Below are positions 16,607-26,118 of a DNA stretch of 64,000 nucleotides, piece by piece (position 1 is the stretch's first letter; each line of letters opens with the position of its first letter). Both the position numbers and the translations under genes were made by a program. The notes below the pieces were generated by a model. The model saw only the letters and a program-made list of their open reading frames with translations, made no database searches and was not told the DNA's origin. The stretch is from Planctomycetota bacterium (GTDB lineage: Bacteria; Planctomycetota; UBA1135; JADKAF01): NCBI GenBank assembly GCA_016793245.1, contig JAEUHW010000030.1:1-64000 (forward strand). Reading direction: 5' to 3'.

Positions 16607-17281
16607 GTGCGCCGTCAGGCCGGATTCACCTTCGTCGAGCTGATCGTGGTGATCGCGATCATCGCGATCATCGCTTCCGCTGCGGTCCCACGCTTCACCT
16701 TCGCGCGTCGCGAGGCGAACGAGAGCGCCGCGATCGCGACGCTGCGGAACCTCGTCACCGCGCAGCAGACGCTGCAGACGATGGGCGTCGTCGACGTCGA
16801 TCGCGACGGCGAGGGCGAGTTCGCGTTCCTCGGCGAGATCGCCGGACGAGCTCCCGTACGAGGCACGACGACGGTGCTGGAGCCGCCGAGCTTCTCGCGC
16901 GCCTTCGGCGCGATCGAGCAGAGCCGCGCCACGCGCTCGAGCTATCTCTTCCAGGTCTTCCTGCCGGCGATGGACGGGCGCGGCGTCGCGGAAGACCCCG
17001 ACGGCGGCAAGGCGCTGGCCAGCGCGGTCGACAGCAACTTGGCCGAGATCTTCTGGTGCGCGTACGCCTGGCCCGCGAATCGCGAGCCCGGCAACATGCG
17101 GGTCTTCTTCGCGAACCAAGCCGGCGAGATCCTCGCCGCGGGCAACGAGATCGCGCGCTACGACGGCGACGAGCTCCGCCCCCGCTACGACGCGGCCTTC
17201 CTGGAGAGCGAGTCGATGATCGGTCGCGCCGCGGTGAACGCCGTCGGCCGCGACGGCGAGACCTGGCGCCTCCCGCGCTGA
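16607..17281 (+). CDS. Pseudopilin-like protein with prepilin N-terminal cleavage motif
   Basis: 224 aa from a GTG with GAGGAG seven nt upstream. The class III leader is very short: [24 protein letters not shown], with Glu at position +5 and a hydrophobic helix that would pack into a pseudopilus. The C-terminal domain ([50 protein letters not shown]) is of a type recurrent in planctomycete secretion pseudopilins. It sits alone, away from the secretion operon at 46-59 kb, and is followed by a hairpin and metG. Confidence 0.85.
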   Translation: MRRQAGFTFVELIVVIAIIAIIASAAVPRFTFARREANESAAIATLRNLVTAQQTLQTMGVVDVDRDGEGEFAFLGEIAGRAPVRGTTTVLEPPSFSRAFGAIEQSRATRSSYLFQVFLPAMDGRGVAEDPDGGKALASAVDSNLAEIFWCAYAWPANREPGNMRVFFANQAGEILAAGNEIARYDGDELRPRYDAAFLESESMIGRAAVNAVGRDGETWRLPR

Positions 17282-17289
17282 GCGGACGG

Positions 17290-17320
17290 CAGCGCGACGG
17301 GAAGAGCTCTCGTCGCGCTG
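17290..17320 (+). terminator. Terminator-like hairpin after pseudopilin gene
   Basis: A perfect 10-bp stem (17290-17299 with 17311-17320) with an 11-base loop, nine nt after the pseudopilin stop and 77 nt before metG. No T-tract. Confidence 0.55.
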
Positions 17321-17397
17321 CTTCGCGCGGGAGATCGCGCTCCCCATCCGGCGCCGGAACACCTATCCTCTGCGGGCTCCGAACTCCGCGAGACCGC

Positions 17398-19434
17398 ATG
17401 CCTCCGAGCGAACCCCGGCGCCTCCTCGTCACCAGCGCGTTGCCTTACGCGAATGGAGCGATCCATCTCGGCCACCTGGTCGAGTACCTGCAGACCGACA
17501 TCTGGGCGCGCTATCACCGCCTCGTCGGGAACACCTGCTTCTACGTCTGCGCCGACGACACGCACGGCACGCCGATCATGCTGCGCGCGCAGAAGGAGGG
17601 GCTCGCGCCTGAAGCGCTGATCGCGCGGATGTCGGAGGAGCACCAGAGGGACTTCGCCGCGTTCGGCATCGCGTTCGACCACTACGGCTCCACGCACAGC
17701 GCCGAGAACCGCAAGCACACCGAGGCGATCTTCGCGGCGCTGCGCGCGCGCGGCGCGATCGTCGAGAAACAGATCGAGCAGGCCTACTGCCCGAAGGAGG
17801 AGATGTTCCTCCCCGATCGCCTGATCAAGGGCGATTGTCCGCGCTGCAAGACGGCGGATCAGTACGGCGACTCCTGCGAGAGCTGCGGCGCCACCTATGC
17901 GCCGACCGATCTCGGCAACGCGCGCTGCGCCTCCTGCGGCACGCCGCCGGTCCGCAAGGGCTCGCGCCATCTCTTCGTGCGCCTGCAGCACTTCCAGGAG
18001 TGGCTGCGCGCCTGGGTCCACTCGGGCACCGTGCCCGACGAGGTGGCGAACAAGCTCGACGAATGGCTGAAGGACGATCTCCGCGACTGGGACATCTCGC
18101 GCGACGAGCCCTACTTCGGCTTCCGCATCCCCGGCGAGGAGAAGCTCTTCTTCTACGTGTGGCTCGACGCGCCGGTGGGCTACCTCGCCTCCACCGAGCA
18201 GCTCCTCGCGCAGCGCCGCGAGCTCGGCCTCACCTTCGAAGACGTGTGGAAGAAGCCGGGCTTCGAGATCCACCACTTCCTCGGGAAGGACATCGTCTAT
18301 TTCCACACGCTCTTCTGGCCCGCCATGCTGCACGCCGCGGGTCTGCGCACGCCGGACAAGGTCCACGTGCACGGCTTCCTCACGGTCGACGGCGCCAAGA
18401 TGTCGAAGTCGCGCGGGACCTTCGTCTCGGCGCGCACCTATCTCGAGCACTTGGACCCGATCTACCTGCGCTATTACTACGCCTGCAAGCTCACCGCGCG
18501 CGTCGACGACCTCGACTTGAACCTCGAGGACTTCGTCGATCGCGTGAACGCCGACTTGGTCGGCAAGCTGGTGAACCTCGCGTCGCGCGCCGGCGGCTCG
18601 CTCCTCGACAAGCTAGACCGCCGCATCGGCGCCGTGCCGCCGAGCGGTCGAGCGCTGCTCACCGAGATCCGCGCGGCGCAGCGCGAGATCGAGGAAGCCT
18701 ACGAGCAGGGCGACTACGCGCGCGTCACGCGCACGACGATGGCGCTCGCTGATCGCGCGAACAAGCTCTTCAACGAAGAGGCGCCGTGGAAGTCCGTCGC
18801 CGCCGATCCCGAAGCCGCGCGCGGCTCGGTCACGACGGCGCTGAACGCGGCGCGCCTCCTCGCGGCGTACTTGGCCCCCATCGTGCCCACGCTCGTCGCC
18901 GATCTCGATGCGTTCCTCGGCGAGCCCACGCGCTGGAGCGCGCTCGGGCAGGACTTGAGTCCCCGCGCGCTCGCCCCCTTCCGTCATCTCCTCGCTCGCC
19001 TCGAAGGCGACAAGGTCCGCGCCATGATCGACGCTTCGAAGCCCGCTGAAACCACGCCGCCTCCGCCGCCCGCTCCGCCGAGCGCGCTGCAGAAGGACCC
19101 GCTCTCGCCGGAGTGCTCGATCGAGGACTTCGGCAAGATCGACCTGCGCGTCGCGCGCATCGCCGCGGCGGAGCACGTCGAGGGCGCGGGCAAGCTGCTG
19201 AAGCTGACGCTCGACCTCGGCGGCGGCACGACCAAGAACGTGTTCGCCGGCATCAAGTCCTCGTACGCGCCCGAGCAGCTCGTCGGTCGCTTGACGGTCT
19301 GCGTCGCGAACCTGGCGCCGCGCAAGATGCGCTTCGGGACCTCCGAGGCGATGGTGCTCGCCGCATCGAACGACGCCGGGCTCTACATCCTGAGCCCGGA
19401 CGCGGGCGCCGAGCCGGGGCTGCGGGTCAAGTGA
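17398..19434 (+). CDS. metG: Methionine--tRNA ligase
   Basis: 678 aa, the full length of the E. coli-type dimeric enzyme. Class I signatures are HLGHL (HIGH) in [12 protein letters not shown] near the N terminus and KMSKS around the middle. The zinc-binding connective peptide has four CxxC-type pairs (CPRC, CESC, CASC). The C terminus carries the tRNA-binding OB-fold domain ([13 protein letters not shown] to GLRVK). It charges tRNA-Met. The ATG at 17398 begins just before the Rossmann fold; the same frame is open further upstream but is antisense-like. Its stop overlaps the GTG of the next gene. Confidence 0.97.
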   Translation: MPPSEPRRLLVTSALPYANGAIHLGHLVEYLQTDIWARYHRLVGNTCFYVCADDTHGTPIMLRAQKEGLAPEALIARMSEEHQRDFAAFGIAFDHYGSTHSAENRKHTEAIFAALRARGAIVEKQIEQAYCPKEEMFLPDRLIKGDCPRCKTADQYGDSCESCGATYAPTDLGNARCASCGTPPVRKGSRHLFVRLQHFQEWLRAWVHSGTVPDEVANKLDEWLKDDLRDWDISRDEPYFGFRIPGEEKLFFYVWLDAPVGYLASTEQLLAQRRELGLTFEDVWKKPGFEIHHFLGKDIVYFHTLFWPAMLHAAGLRTPDKVHVHGFLTVDGAKMSKSRGTFVSARTYLEHLDPIYLRYYYACKLTARVDDLDLNLEDFVDRVNADLVGKLVNLASRAGGSLLDKLDRRIGAVPPSGRALLTEIRAAQREIEEAYEQGDYARVTRTTMALADRANKLFNEEAPWKSVAADPEAARGSVTTALNAARLLAAYLAPIVPTLVADLDAFLGEPTRWSALGQDLSPRALAPFRHLLARLEGDKVRAMIDASKPAETTPPPPPAPPSALQKDPLSPECSIEDFGKIDLRVARIAAAEHVEGAGKLLKLTLDLGGGTTKNVFAGIKSSYAPEQLVGRLTVCVANLAPRKMRFGTSEAMVLAASNDAGLYILSPDAGAEPGLRVK

Positions 19435-20165
19435 GGTTCTCGCAGGCACTCCGCGCGAGCGGCTCGCTGCTCGCGCTCGCCGGCTCGCTGCTCGCGCAGC
19501 AGCCGAGCAAGCCCGCGCCTCGAGTGCCGGCCCTCGGCGCGCTGAACGCGCGCATCGTCGAGGTGCTGCGGAGCTACCCGACCGACGGCACGCACACCTA
19601 CCACTGGCCGAAGGCGGGGAGCTGGGGCGGCAACACGAAGGATCTGCATTACGGCGGCGAGCTCTTCTCCGCGGGCGATCCCGAGAAGCGCTGCTACTGC
19701 TGCGGGCTCACCTTCGAGGTCTTCCTCGAGGCGTATCGCGCGTGGTGCAGCGCGGAGAAGCGCGCCTTCGAGCTGCCCGGAATCCCCGATGTCGCGGCGC
19801 TGAAGGCGTTCCGCCAACGCTGGTTCGGCGCCCTCGGCGAGAAGAAGACGATGCAGGATGCGCTGGTGACGGCGAAGCTCGGCACCGCGATCGCGAAGCT
19901 CGACGACGCCGAGCCCGGCGACTTCGTGCAGCTCTGGCGCAACGACGGCAGCGGCCACGCCGTGATCTTCCTCGGCTGGGAGCGCGATCCGAAGACGAAG
20001 GCGATCACGGCGCTGCGCTACTGGTCGACGCAGAAGTCGACCAATGGCATCGGCGAGCGCACCGAGACGATCGGCGCGGGTAAGAAGGACATCGACCGCG
20101 CGCAGCTCTACCTCGCGCGCGTCGGAGTGCGCCTGCCGGGCAACCAGGGCACGCGAGGGAAGTGA
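19431..20165 (+). CDS. Secreted papain-fold-like (NlpC/P60- or CHAP-like) protein
   Basis: 244 aa from a GTG overlapping the metG stop (GTGA). A signal peptide (about 1-24, ending LLAQQ) is followed by a domain with a Cys-rich [11 protein letters not shown] helix start and a later [20 protein letters not shown] strand. The Cys...His layout resembles NlpC/P60 or CHAP amidases, which would suggest cell-wall or amide cleavage. The family is not certain and the catalytic third residue is not identified. Transcription is probably coupled to metG, although the function appears unrelated. Confidence 0.6.
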   Translation: MRFSQALRASGSLLALAGSLLAQQPSKPAPRVPALGALNARIVEVLRSYPTDGTHTYHWPKAGSWGGNTKDLHYGGELFSAGDPEKRCYCCGLTFEVFLEAYRAWCSAEKRAFELPGIPDVAALKAFRQRWFGALGEKKTMQDALVTAKLGTAIAKLDDAEPGDFVQLWRNDGSGHAVIFLGWERDPKTKAITALRYWSTQKSTNGIGERTETIGAGKKDIDRAQLYLARVGVRLPGNQGTRGK

Positions 20166-20178
20166 GGCCGCGCGCGCG

Positions 20179-22386
20179 ATGAAGCCGACGAGCGAGAAGG
20201 TCTACGAGACGCGCCTCCCGTTCCCCTTGATGCGCGCGCAGGAGCTGCCGCGCTGGCCCGACCTCTGGGATCTCCCCTACGGCGCCGCCGGAGCCTATCC
20301 CTTCGCGCGGGCGCTGCTGGGCGCGGGCCGCGCACCGCAAGCGACGCAGCGCGCGCTCGTGCTGGAGAACGAGCTCTTGCGCGCGGAGCTCTTGCCCGAG
20401 CTCGGCGGTCGGCTCTTCGTGCGCCATCTCCCGAGCGGCAAGGAGCTCTTCCTGCGCCATCCGGAGCCGCGCCCGCTCGAGACGCGCGGCGGCCATGCGC
20501 GCATCCCCGGCGGTCTTTCACTCGAGTTCCTCGCTCCGCGTGGAGGCGCCCTCGCACCGGCGATCGCCTGGCACACCAACGAGCCCGCGACGCTGTGCTG
20601 GGCGCTGCCCCATCCGAGCGCCGAGATCAGCGTGCGCGTGCGCCTGGAGCTCGTCCTGGAACCCCTCGGCTTCGTCCTGCACGTGCAGGTGCTGAACCGC
20701 GGGCGCAAACACCAAGACGTCGCGCTGCGCACGCGCGCCGAGCTCGCGGTGCCGAGCGACACGGTGATCGAGCTCGGCGACGGACCGGCGACCTACGTCG
20801 ATCTCTTCACGCACGCGCTGGAGCGCATGCAGATCGGCGGGCACGATCTCACGCGGCCCGCGGCGTTCCCCTTCGCGGGTCGCGTGGAGCTCGAGGATCG
20901 GCCGCGTCTCAGCCTCGTCACGAACGGCCTGCACTTGCAGCACGTGGTGCGCTGCTCCTCGATCGTCGGGCGCGGCGTGCGCTATGCGCCGCGCCACGGC
21001 GGCGAAGCGCAGCGCGATTCCTTGCTCGAGCTGCGCTCGAGCTTGGGCTGGCCGCGCTTCCCGCTCGCGGCGGGCGGGGCCATCGAATGGAGCGAAGGTT
21101 GGTTCGTCGATGCGCCTCCCGTCGAGGCGCGCGATCTGCCGCCGCATCCCTTCCCCGTGCGCACCGACTGGACGCCGCGCATCGCGATGAACGCGAGCGC
21201 GGAGCGCGTGCGCGAGCTCTGCACCGGCGCGGATGCCGCGGTGCCCGATCTCCTCGCCGCGCGCGCGTTCCTCCTCGACGACGAGAAGGATCAGTCGGAG
21301 ATGCGGCGCATCGCGGAGGCGCGCCCCGATCAGATCGTGAAGCTGCTCCTGCATGCGCTCGAGGCAGGCACCTGGGAGCGCCTCTCGGGGCTCCTCTTCC
21401 TCCTGCCGGAGGACGACGTGAACGCGACGTTGCTCGAGGCCGCGGCCCTGCTCGAGGAGAGCGGGGCGGAGCTCGCGCGCGAGCAGCTCTACGCGCTCGA
21501 CGAGCGCGCCGCGCTGGCCGCGCGCCCTGCCGATCCGCGCTTCGCCACGCATCTGGATGCCCTCGTGCGCGTCGAGCGCTCGAGCCCCGTCTTGCCGTAC
21601 TTGGCCGCGCTCTCCGCCGCGAGCGAGCAGCGCTGGGCCGCGGCGCTCGAGCTCGTCGAGAGCGCGCGGCTCCGCGGCTGCGAATACTCCGAGGTGCGCT
21701 ATCTCGAAGCGCTGCTGCGCTTGCTGGTGGGCCGCGATCTCGAGCAGGCGCGCGTGCTCGCGCAGCGCGTGCATGACGAACATCCCGGCGAACGCGCGCC
21801 CGCGCTGCTCGCCGATGCGATCTTGCGCCAGCTCGGCCTCGACGAAGAGCGCCTCTCTCTCTGGAGCACGACGCGCGAGGCGAACCCGCGCGACGAGCTG
21901 CTCCGCGACGCCGAAGCTCTGGCGTACTTCGAAGCCGGTCGCGCGGAGGACTGCCTGGCACTCCTCGCGCGAGCGCCCTATGCCGATCCCGCGCCGACCG
22001 CGCTGCGCCGCGCCCTCTGGTGCGCCGCGTGCCGGCGCCTCGCGCGGGAAGCCGATGCCCGCGGCGAGCTCGGCGCCGCCGAAGCCGCGTATCGCCGCGC
22101 GTTCGACCCCCCGCTCGGGCTCGGCTCCCCCGAGCTCTTCTCCGGCCCCGAGCTCTACGCGCGCGTCGAGCTCGCGCAATGGCTGCGCGCCCGCGGCCGC
22201 ACGCACGACGCCGAGCAGCAGCTCGCGCAGGTTCGCGAGCGCCTCCCGAAGAGCGACCCCGCCGCCGATCGCCTGCGCTCGGCGATGGCCGACGCGCTGG
22301 CCGGCGGCGCGCTCCCCGCGGAGGGCGGGGAAGCGCCGCGCACGCCCGCCTGGCCCCGCCTCCTCGAAGGCTCCCCCTGGCGCTAG
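20179..22386 (+). CDS. DUF5107 domain and TPR-containing protein
   Basis: 735 aa. The N-terminal half (about 20-330) is a galactose-mutarotase-like beta-sandwich of the DUF5107 type: ENELLRAELLPELGGRLF, then ARIPGGLSLEF and AIEWSEGWF. The C-terminal half is helical with tetratricopeptide-like repeats (about 400-720, e.g. RWAAALELVESARLRGCEYSEVRYLEALLRL). No signal peptide. DUF5107/TPR proteins occur near carbohydrate metabolism genes in several phyla, but a reaction is not established. It starts 13 nt after the preceding stop, with no strong Shine-Dalgarno. Confidence 0.82.
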   Translation: MKPTSEKVYETRLPFPLMRAQELPRWPDLWDLPYGAAGAYPFARALLGAGRAPQATQRALVLENELLRAELLPELGGRLFVRHLPSGKELFLRHPEPRPLETRGGHARIPGGLSLEFLAPRGGALAPAIAWHTNEPATLCWALPHPSAEISVRVRLELVLEPLGFVLHVQVLNRGRKHQDVALRTRAELAVPSDTVIELGDGPATYVDLFTHALERMQIGGHDLTRPAAFPFAGRVELEDRPRLSLVTNGLHLQHVVRCSSIVGRGVRYAPRHGGEAQRDSLLELRSSLGWPRFPLAAGGAIEWSEGWFVDAPPVEARDLPPHPFPVRTDWTPRIAMNASAERVRELCTGADAAVPDLLAARAFLLDDEKDQSEMRRIAEARPDQIVKLLLHALEAGTWERLSGLLFLLPEDDVNATLLEAAALLEESGAELAREQLYALDERAALAARPADPRFATHLDALVRVERSSPVLPYLAALSAASEQRWAAALELVESARLRGCEYSEVRYLEALLRLLVGRDLEQARVLAQRVHDEHPGERAPALLADAILRQLGLDEERLSLWSTTREANPRDELLRDAEALAYFEAGRAEDCLALLARAPYADPAPTALRRALWCAACRRLAREADARGELGAAEAAYRRAFDPPLGLGSPELFSGPELYARVELAQWLRARGRTHDAEQQLAQVRERLPKSDPAADRLRSAMADALAGGALPAEGGEAPRTPAWPRLLEGSPWR

Positions 22387-22387
22387 C

Positions 22388-22426
22388 CGTCGATCAAAAA
22401 GGGGTCAGACCCCTATTTGATCGACG
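22388..22426. repeat. AAAGGGGTCAGACCCC palindrome
   Basis: A 39-nt inverted repeat directly after the DUF5107 stop: 11-bp outer arms CGTCGATCAAA/TTTGATCGACG and an inner GGGGT-CAG-ACCCC, one mismatch. A different core from the GGTGCC family but the same architecture. Possible terminator or REP-like element. Confidence 0.85.
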
Positions 22427-22486
22427 CGGCCGTCGCTGACCATCGACCAGAACGGCGCCAGGCACCCAGCGGATCGGGGCGTGAGC

Positions 22487-22750
22487 TCAACCGCTGCCTG
22501 CGACTTTCGCCGCTTCCTCTGCCGGCGACTCCGCGGGACCCGGCGGCTCTTGGTCGGGAGACGATCGTCGCGAGGCACGCGTGCCATCGATGCGATCCAG
22601 AGCATTGTCGAGGCGCTGGTCGAGCTCCACAGCGAGACGACGCTCGCTGCGCTCGACGAGCGCGACCGAGGTCTCGCGGAGCGATTCACAGCTCGTCGAG
22701 ACGAGCGCGAGGGCCAGGACACTCGAGACGAATGACGTATGCCTTTCCAT
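22487..22750 (-). CDS. Small putative lipoprotein
   Basis: 87 aa. Its ATG is preceded by a very strong GGAGGT Shine-Dalgarno seven nt upstream. The N terminus MERHTSFVSSVLALALVSTSC has a short hydrophobic core ending in Cys21, a weak lipobox. The remainder is charged and helical (VALVERSERRLAVELDQRLDNAL) with a Pro/Glu/Ala tail. It could be a small outer-membrane coiled-coil lipoprotein. A plus-strand frame overlaps it (22481-22735) but lacks a comparable ribosome-binding site. Convergent with the DUF5107 gene. Confidence 0.6.
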   Translation of the reverse strand: MERHTSFVSSVLALALVSTSCESLRETSVALVERSERRLAVELDQRLDNALDRIDGTRASRRSSPDQEPPGPAESPAEEAAKVAGSG

Positions 22751-22926
22751 GCTGCACCTCCATGTGGTTGCGGCTGGAAGAGCACCGCGCGAGAGCATCC
22801 GTCACACATGGCAGCGACCTACGGCGCATTTCCTCGAATGCCCCGTAACGAACGACGCTCGATGGTGCTCCCGGGGAAGGCAGGCGAATTCCCGCCTGCT
22901 CGAACCCCCGAAGACGGAGCACGAAA

Positions 22927-23703
22927 ATGCACTCCTCTTTCACCCTCTGCGGCATCGCCGCGACGATCGGCGCTGCGCTCCTCTCTGCAGGAGAGCCTTC
23001 CAGCCTGCTTTCCTCCTTCCTCCTGTCCGGCCTCGATTCCGCCTACACGAAGGAGATTCATCGCGAGCTCGACCTCTTCGCGGCCTGGGAGCCGAGCAGC
23101 AGGTTCGACCTCGGCGACTACGGCGAGATGGATGGCAAGATGTTCAAGAAGCTCGGCAACATCAAGCGCTTCGGCATCAACATCCGCAAGAAGACCTACG
23201 AGTCCGGCCCCTTCGACTACAGCTCGTCCGGTGCCATCTCCCTCGGACTGGACATCGGCGCGAAGGACTCCAAGGGCGACTACTCCGTCGACCTCAAGCT
23301 CGACTTCTCGAAGGAGAAGAGCATCCTGTTCATGGCCGATGGCATGACCACCGAACGCATCGAGAACATCGGCGCCGTCGGTGACGCGCTAGTCGAGCTC
23401 TACAAGGAGAAAGGCAAGGACTGGAAGCTGAGCTACGTGGTGATCACGGAAGTGAAGCGTGCGTCGAGCGGACTCGTCGTGATCTCGCAGGACGCCGACA
23501 CCAAGGTGACCGTCAGTGGCAAGGCCGCGATCAAGAAGGATGGCGCCAAGATCGCCGATATCGACCTGCGGAACCTCGCGGTGCAGGTCACCAAGGGCAA
23601 AGCCTTCACTCAAACCTTGAGCGCGGAGTCCACCCCTCTCCTCCAGCTCCACGAGGTGAAGGACCCGCTGCTGAAGAAGCCCTTCTTCACCGAGTACAAG
23701 TGA
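22927..23703 (+). CDS. Secreted hypothetical protein, 258 aa
   Basis: N-terminal hydrophobic segment (about 5-22) suggests export. The mature part has DLGDYGEMDGKMFKKLGNIKRFGI followed by alternating beta strands (GAISLGLDIGAKDSKGDYSVDLKLDF) and a Lys-rich C-terminal half. GC and codon choice are lower and more Lys-rich than neighbours, hinting at separate origin. GGAG lies nine nt before the ATG, and a long hairpin follows the stop. I do not recognise the family. The strand pattern would suit a beta-rich surface or pore-type protein, but that is speculation. Confidence 0.65.
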   Translation: MHSSFTLCGIAATIGAALLSAGEPSSLLSSFLLSGLDSAYTKEIHRELDLFAAWEPSSRFDLGDYGEMDGKMFKKLGNIKRFGINIRKKTYESGPFDYSSSGAISLGLDIGAKDSKGDYSVDLKLDFSKEKSILFMADGMTTERIENIGAVGDALVELYKEKGKDWKLSYVVITEVKRASSGLVVISQDADTKVTVSGKAAIKKDGAKIADIDLRNLAVQVTKGKAFTQTLSAESTPLLQLHEVKDPLLKKPFFTEYK

Positions 23704-23724
23704 CCTGCGGCTCCTGGAAAGACG

Positions 23725-23763
23725 CACGGCACCGCTCGATGCCAGGCATCGAGCGGTGCCGTG
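23725..23763 (+). terminator. 19-bp inverted repeat terminator
   Basis: Arms 23725-23743 and 23745-23763 are perfectly complementary around a single central A (GATGCC-A-GGCATC); the inner bases must form the loop. It begins 22 nt after the stop of the secreted protein. The GCC-A-GGC centre matches that of the GGTGCC palindromes. Confidence 0.75.
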
Positions 23764-23968
23764 TGCGACGGGTCCGAGCTCGTCAGGAGCAAAGCTCCCG
23801 GTAGCCCGAGAGCGGCGAGTCCGATCCTCCTGCCCAGCGGAACGACCGGGTCGTCGGGCGGGAGCTCGAACTGCCGCGCGACGCACAGCGCCGAAGTGAT
23901 GCGCGAGACCTGGGAGAATCGATCCCCTCGGTGCCATGGCATCCATCGGACCGGCGACGGAACGCCCA

Positions 23969-24007
23969 CTGTACAGTAAAGGTGCCAGGCACCTTTTCTG
24001 TACAGTG
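23969..24007. repeat. GGTGCCAGGCACC palindrome, copy 3
   Basis: A 39-nt inverted repeat with arms ACTGTACAGTAAAGGTGCC and GGCACCTTTTCTGTACAGT (one mismatch), four nt from the stop codon of the minus-strand S15 peptidase. The outer arms CTGTACAG differ from copies 1 and 2 (GCACAG) but match copy 4. Positioned to terminate the peptidase transcript. The rest of 23704-24011 holds the hairpin at 23725 and nothing else I can identify. Confidence 0.9.
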
Positions 24008-24011
24008 AGGG

Positions 24012-25883
24012 TCAGCGGGTGGTGATGGCCTTCTCGTAGGCCTTGGCGCCGCCCACGACCGGCAGCTCGAGCTGGACGTGGCCGAGGTCGATGGTGAGCT
24101 CGGTGCCCTTCGGCGGCCAGAGGGTGAACTCCTGGTCGCTCGAGAAGATCATGAGCCCGATCTGCTTGCCCTTCGGGATCACGTGGTCGTCGGGCTGTAG
24201 ATCGAAGGCCAGGTCGTAGAACTTGCCCGGCACGAGCGGCTCGCCCTTCTCGAGCGAGGAGTGGTTCTGCGGATCGGCCCAGCCGCGCGTGATCACGTTG
24301 TCGTAGATGCGGCGCGACTTCGGATCCCACGGGAGCTGCACGAGCCAGACGGAGAGATTGGCGGTCTTCGCGTTGCTCGCGACGCGCAGCTTGATGCGCG
24401 CGGTGCCCGAGAGGTGCACGGGCTCTTGCAGCACTTCGGTCGCGTAGAGCAGGCGGTGCTCCGACGACGGCGCCTGCGCGAGATCGGCGCCGCTGATGGC
24501 GACGTCATCGACGAGCTTCTCCGCGGCGACCTTGGGGGCGCGAGTCGTGCGCAGGGATCCGACATCGTTGCCGCCGAGCCCGAGCTGCAGCGTTACCCCC
24601 GACGACTCCGGATGCGGATACTCGGGATAGGCCGTCGGCTGGCGCTCGCCTTCGCGCACGATCCACGCGCGCGGGTCCTTCTCGACGCCGTTCTGGACGC
24701 CGTAGAGATAGCGCGAGAACCAGCGATTGATGAGCTTCAGCGGCGGAGGTCCGCCATGGCCCCCCTGATGGAAGTAGCACATCGCGGGGACACCCTTCGC
24801 GCGGATCGCGCGATAGATGCGCACGCTGTGCTCGGGCATCACGTTCCAGTCGTTGAACGCATGCGCCATCAAGGTCGCGGCCTTCAGCGGCTTCAAGTCG
24901 AGCAGGTAATCGCGGCCCGCCCAGAACGAGTTCCAGTCGCCATTCTGGCGATCGAAGTTCTTCCGCAGCTCCTCGTCGCGCACCTTGCAGTCGCAGTCCT
25001 TGCGCAGCTCGGGATAACCGCTGTGGATGAAGTCGTAGAGGACGTCGATGTCCTCGCCCATCCAGCCGCCGGGATGCCGCACGAGGCCGTTCGAGCGGTA
25101 GTAGTGGTAGTACGAGGTGTTCGGCGCGATCGGCACGATCGCCTCGAGGCCGTCGACGCCGGTCGTCGCCGCGGCGAGCGGCAGAGTCCCGTTGTAGGAG
25201 GTGCCGATCATGCCGACCTTGCCGGTCGACCAGGTGGCCTTCACTTCCTCGCCGCCCGTGCGCTCGGTGTAGCCCTTCGCGCGCCCGTTCAGCCAATCGA
25301 TCACGGCCTTCGGCGCCAGCGACTCGTTGTCCCCGCCGACCGTCGGGCAGCCTTCGCTGAGCCCCGTGCCCGGCGAGGACGAATGCACGACCGCGAAGCC
25401 GCGCGGCACCCAGGTCCCGACCTCGGTGTCCGAGAGCACCGGCCGCAGGCTCTGGTGCGGGATCGACGGCGTCTCCTTCCGCATCGGCGGCGGCGCGCCG
25501 AGCTCCTGCTTCGGGCTCCAGAAGTAATCCAGCGACATCGGCGCCGTGCCGGCGAAGTACGGGCTCGTCTCGTAGATCACCGCGACCTTCAAGCCCTCGG
25601 TCTCGGTCTGCTGCGGCCGCGTCACCGCGACGTGCATGCGGTCCTTCCGCCCATCGCCGTCGCTGTCGAACTCGGTCTCGACGAAGAGATCATGGCGGAT
25701 CCAGCTTGCGCGATCCTGGAAGCCCGGAACGACCTGCGCCTCCCCGTTCTCGAAGACGGGCATGCTCAGCTCGGCGGAAGCCGCGGGAGCGGTGGGCGGA
25801 GACTTCTGGGCGAACGCGCCGGTGACCAAGAACGCGCACGAAGCGAGGGACGCGAGAGACAAGCCGCGAGCTGAGAGGGCCAT
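24012..25883 (-). CDS. Secreted S15 (CocE/NonD-type Xaa-Pro dipeptidyl-peptidase-like) hydrolase
   Basis: 623 aa. Signal peptide about 1-26 (GAFAQ). The alpha/beta-hydrolase domain has the nucleophile in GTSYNG (Ser229), a likely acid in AHAFNDWNV and the His in HQGGHGG. The C-terminal jelly-roll (about 430-620, LSGTARIKLRVASNAKTANLSVWLV) is typical of the S15/CocE family. Members release X-Pro dipeptides or hydrolyse acyl esters; export suggests degradation of external substrates. An internal CDCKVRDEELRK segment lies in the cap region. Monocistronic, ending beside palindrome copy 3. Confidence 0.9.
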   Translation of the reverse strand: MALSARGLSLASLASCAFLVTGAFAQKSPPTAPAASAELSMPVFENGEAQVVPGFQDRASWIRHDLFVETEFDSDGDGRKDRMHVAVTRPQQTETEGLKVAVIYETSPYFAGTAPMSLDYFWSPKQELGAPPPMRKETPSIPHQSLRPVLSDTEVGTWVPRGFAVVHSSSPGTGLSEGCPTVGGDNESLAPKAVIDWLNGRAKGYTERTGGEEVKATWSTGKVGMIGTSYNGTLPLAAATTGVDGLEAIVPIAPNTSYYHYYRSNGLVRHPGGWMGEDIDVLYDFIHSGYPELRKDCDCKVRDEELRKNFDRQNGDWNSFWAGRDYLLDLKPLKAATLMAHAFNDWNVMPEHSVRIYRAIRAKGVPAMCYFHQGGHGGPPPLKLINRWFSRYLYGVQNGVEKDPRAWIVREGERQPTAYPEYPHPESSGVTLQLGLGGNDVGSLRTTRAPKVAAEKLVDDVAISGADLAQAPSSEHRLLYATEVLQEPVHLSGTARIKLRVASNAKTANLSVWLVQLPWDPKSRRIYDNVITRGWADPQNHSSLEKGEPLVPGKFYDLAFDLQPDDHVIPKGKQIGLMIFSSDQEFTLWPPKGTELTIDLGHVQLELPVVGGAKAYEKAITTR

Positions 25884-26118
25884 GGTGCTGCTCCGAAGGA
25901 CCGGGGTAGGGTACGAGTTGCCGAGCCGACCGCCAGCGTTGCTCGAACTCTGTCTCGGAGGCGACTCCCACCTCCGCCGCGCGATCGGCCGGAACGGCTC
26001 CCGCGATTCCTCGCAGCCCTCCAGTCCAGGGGCGCTCGGTGGCGGCTCCCGGCGGCGCCTCCTTCACTTCCGCAGCGACTCCGTGCTCGGCTACTCGCTC
26101 CCGGATAGTCTTCCGCCC

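Noticed and set aside
20518-22206. 562-aa minus-strand frame opposite the DUF5107 gene
   Set aside because: Arg/Ala/Glu-rich antisense shadow typical of high-GC DNA; the plus strand has the recognisable domain.
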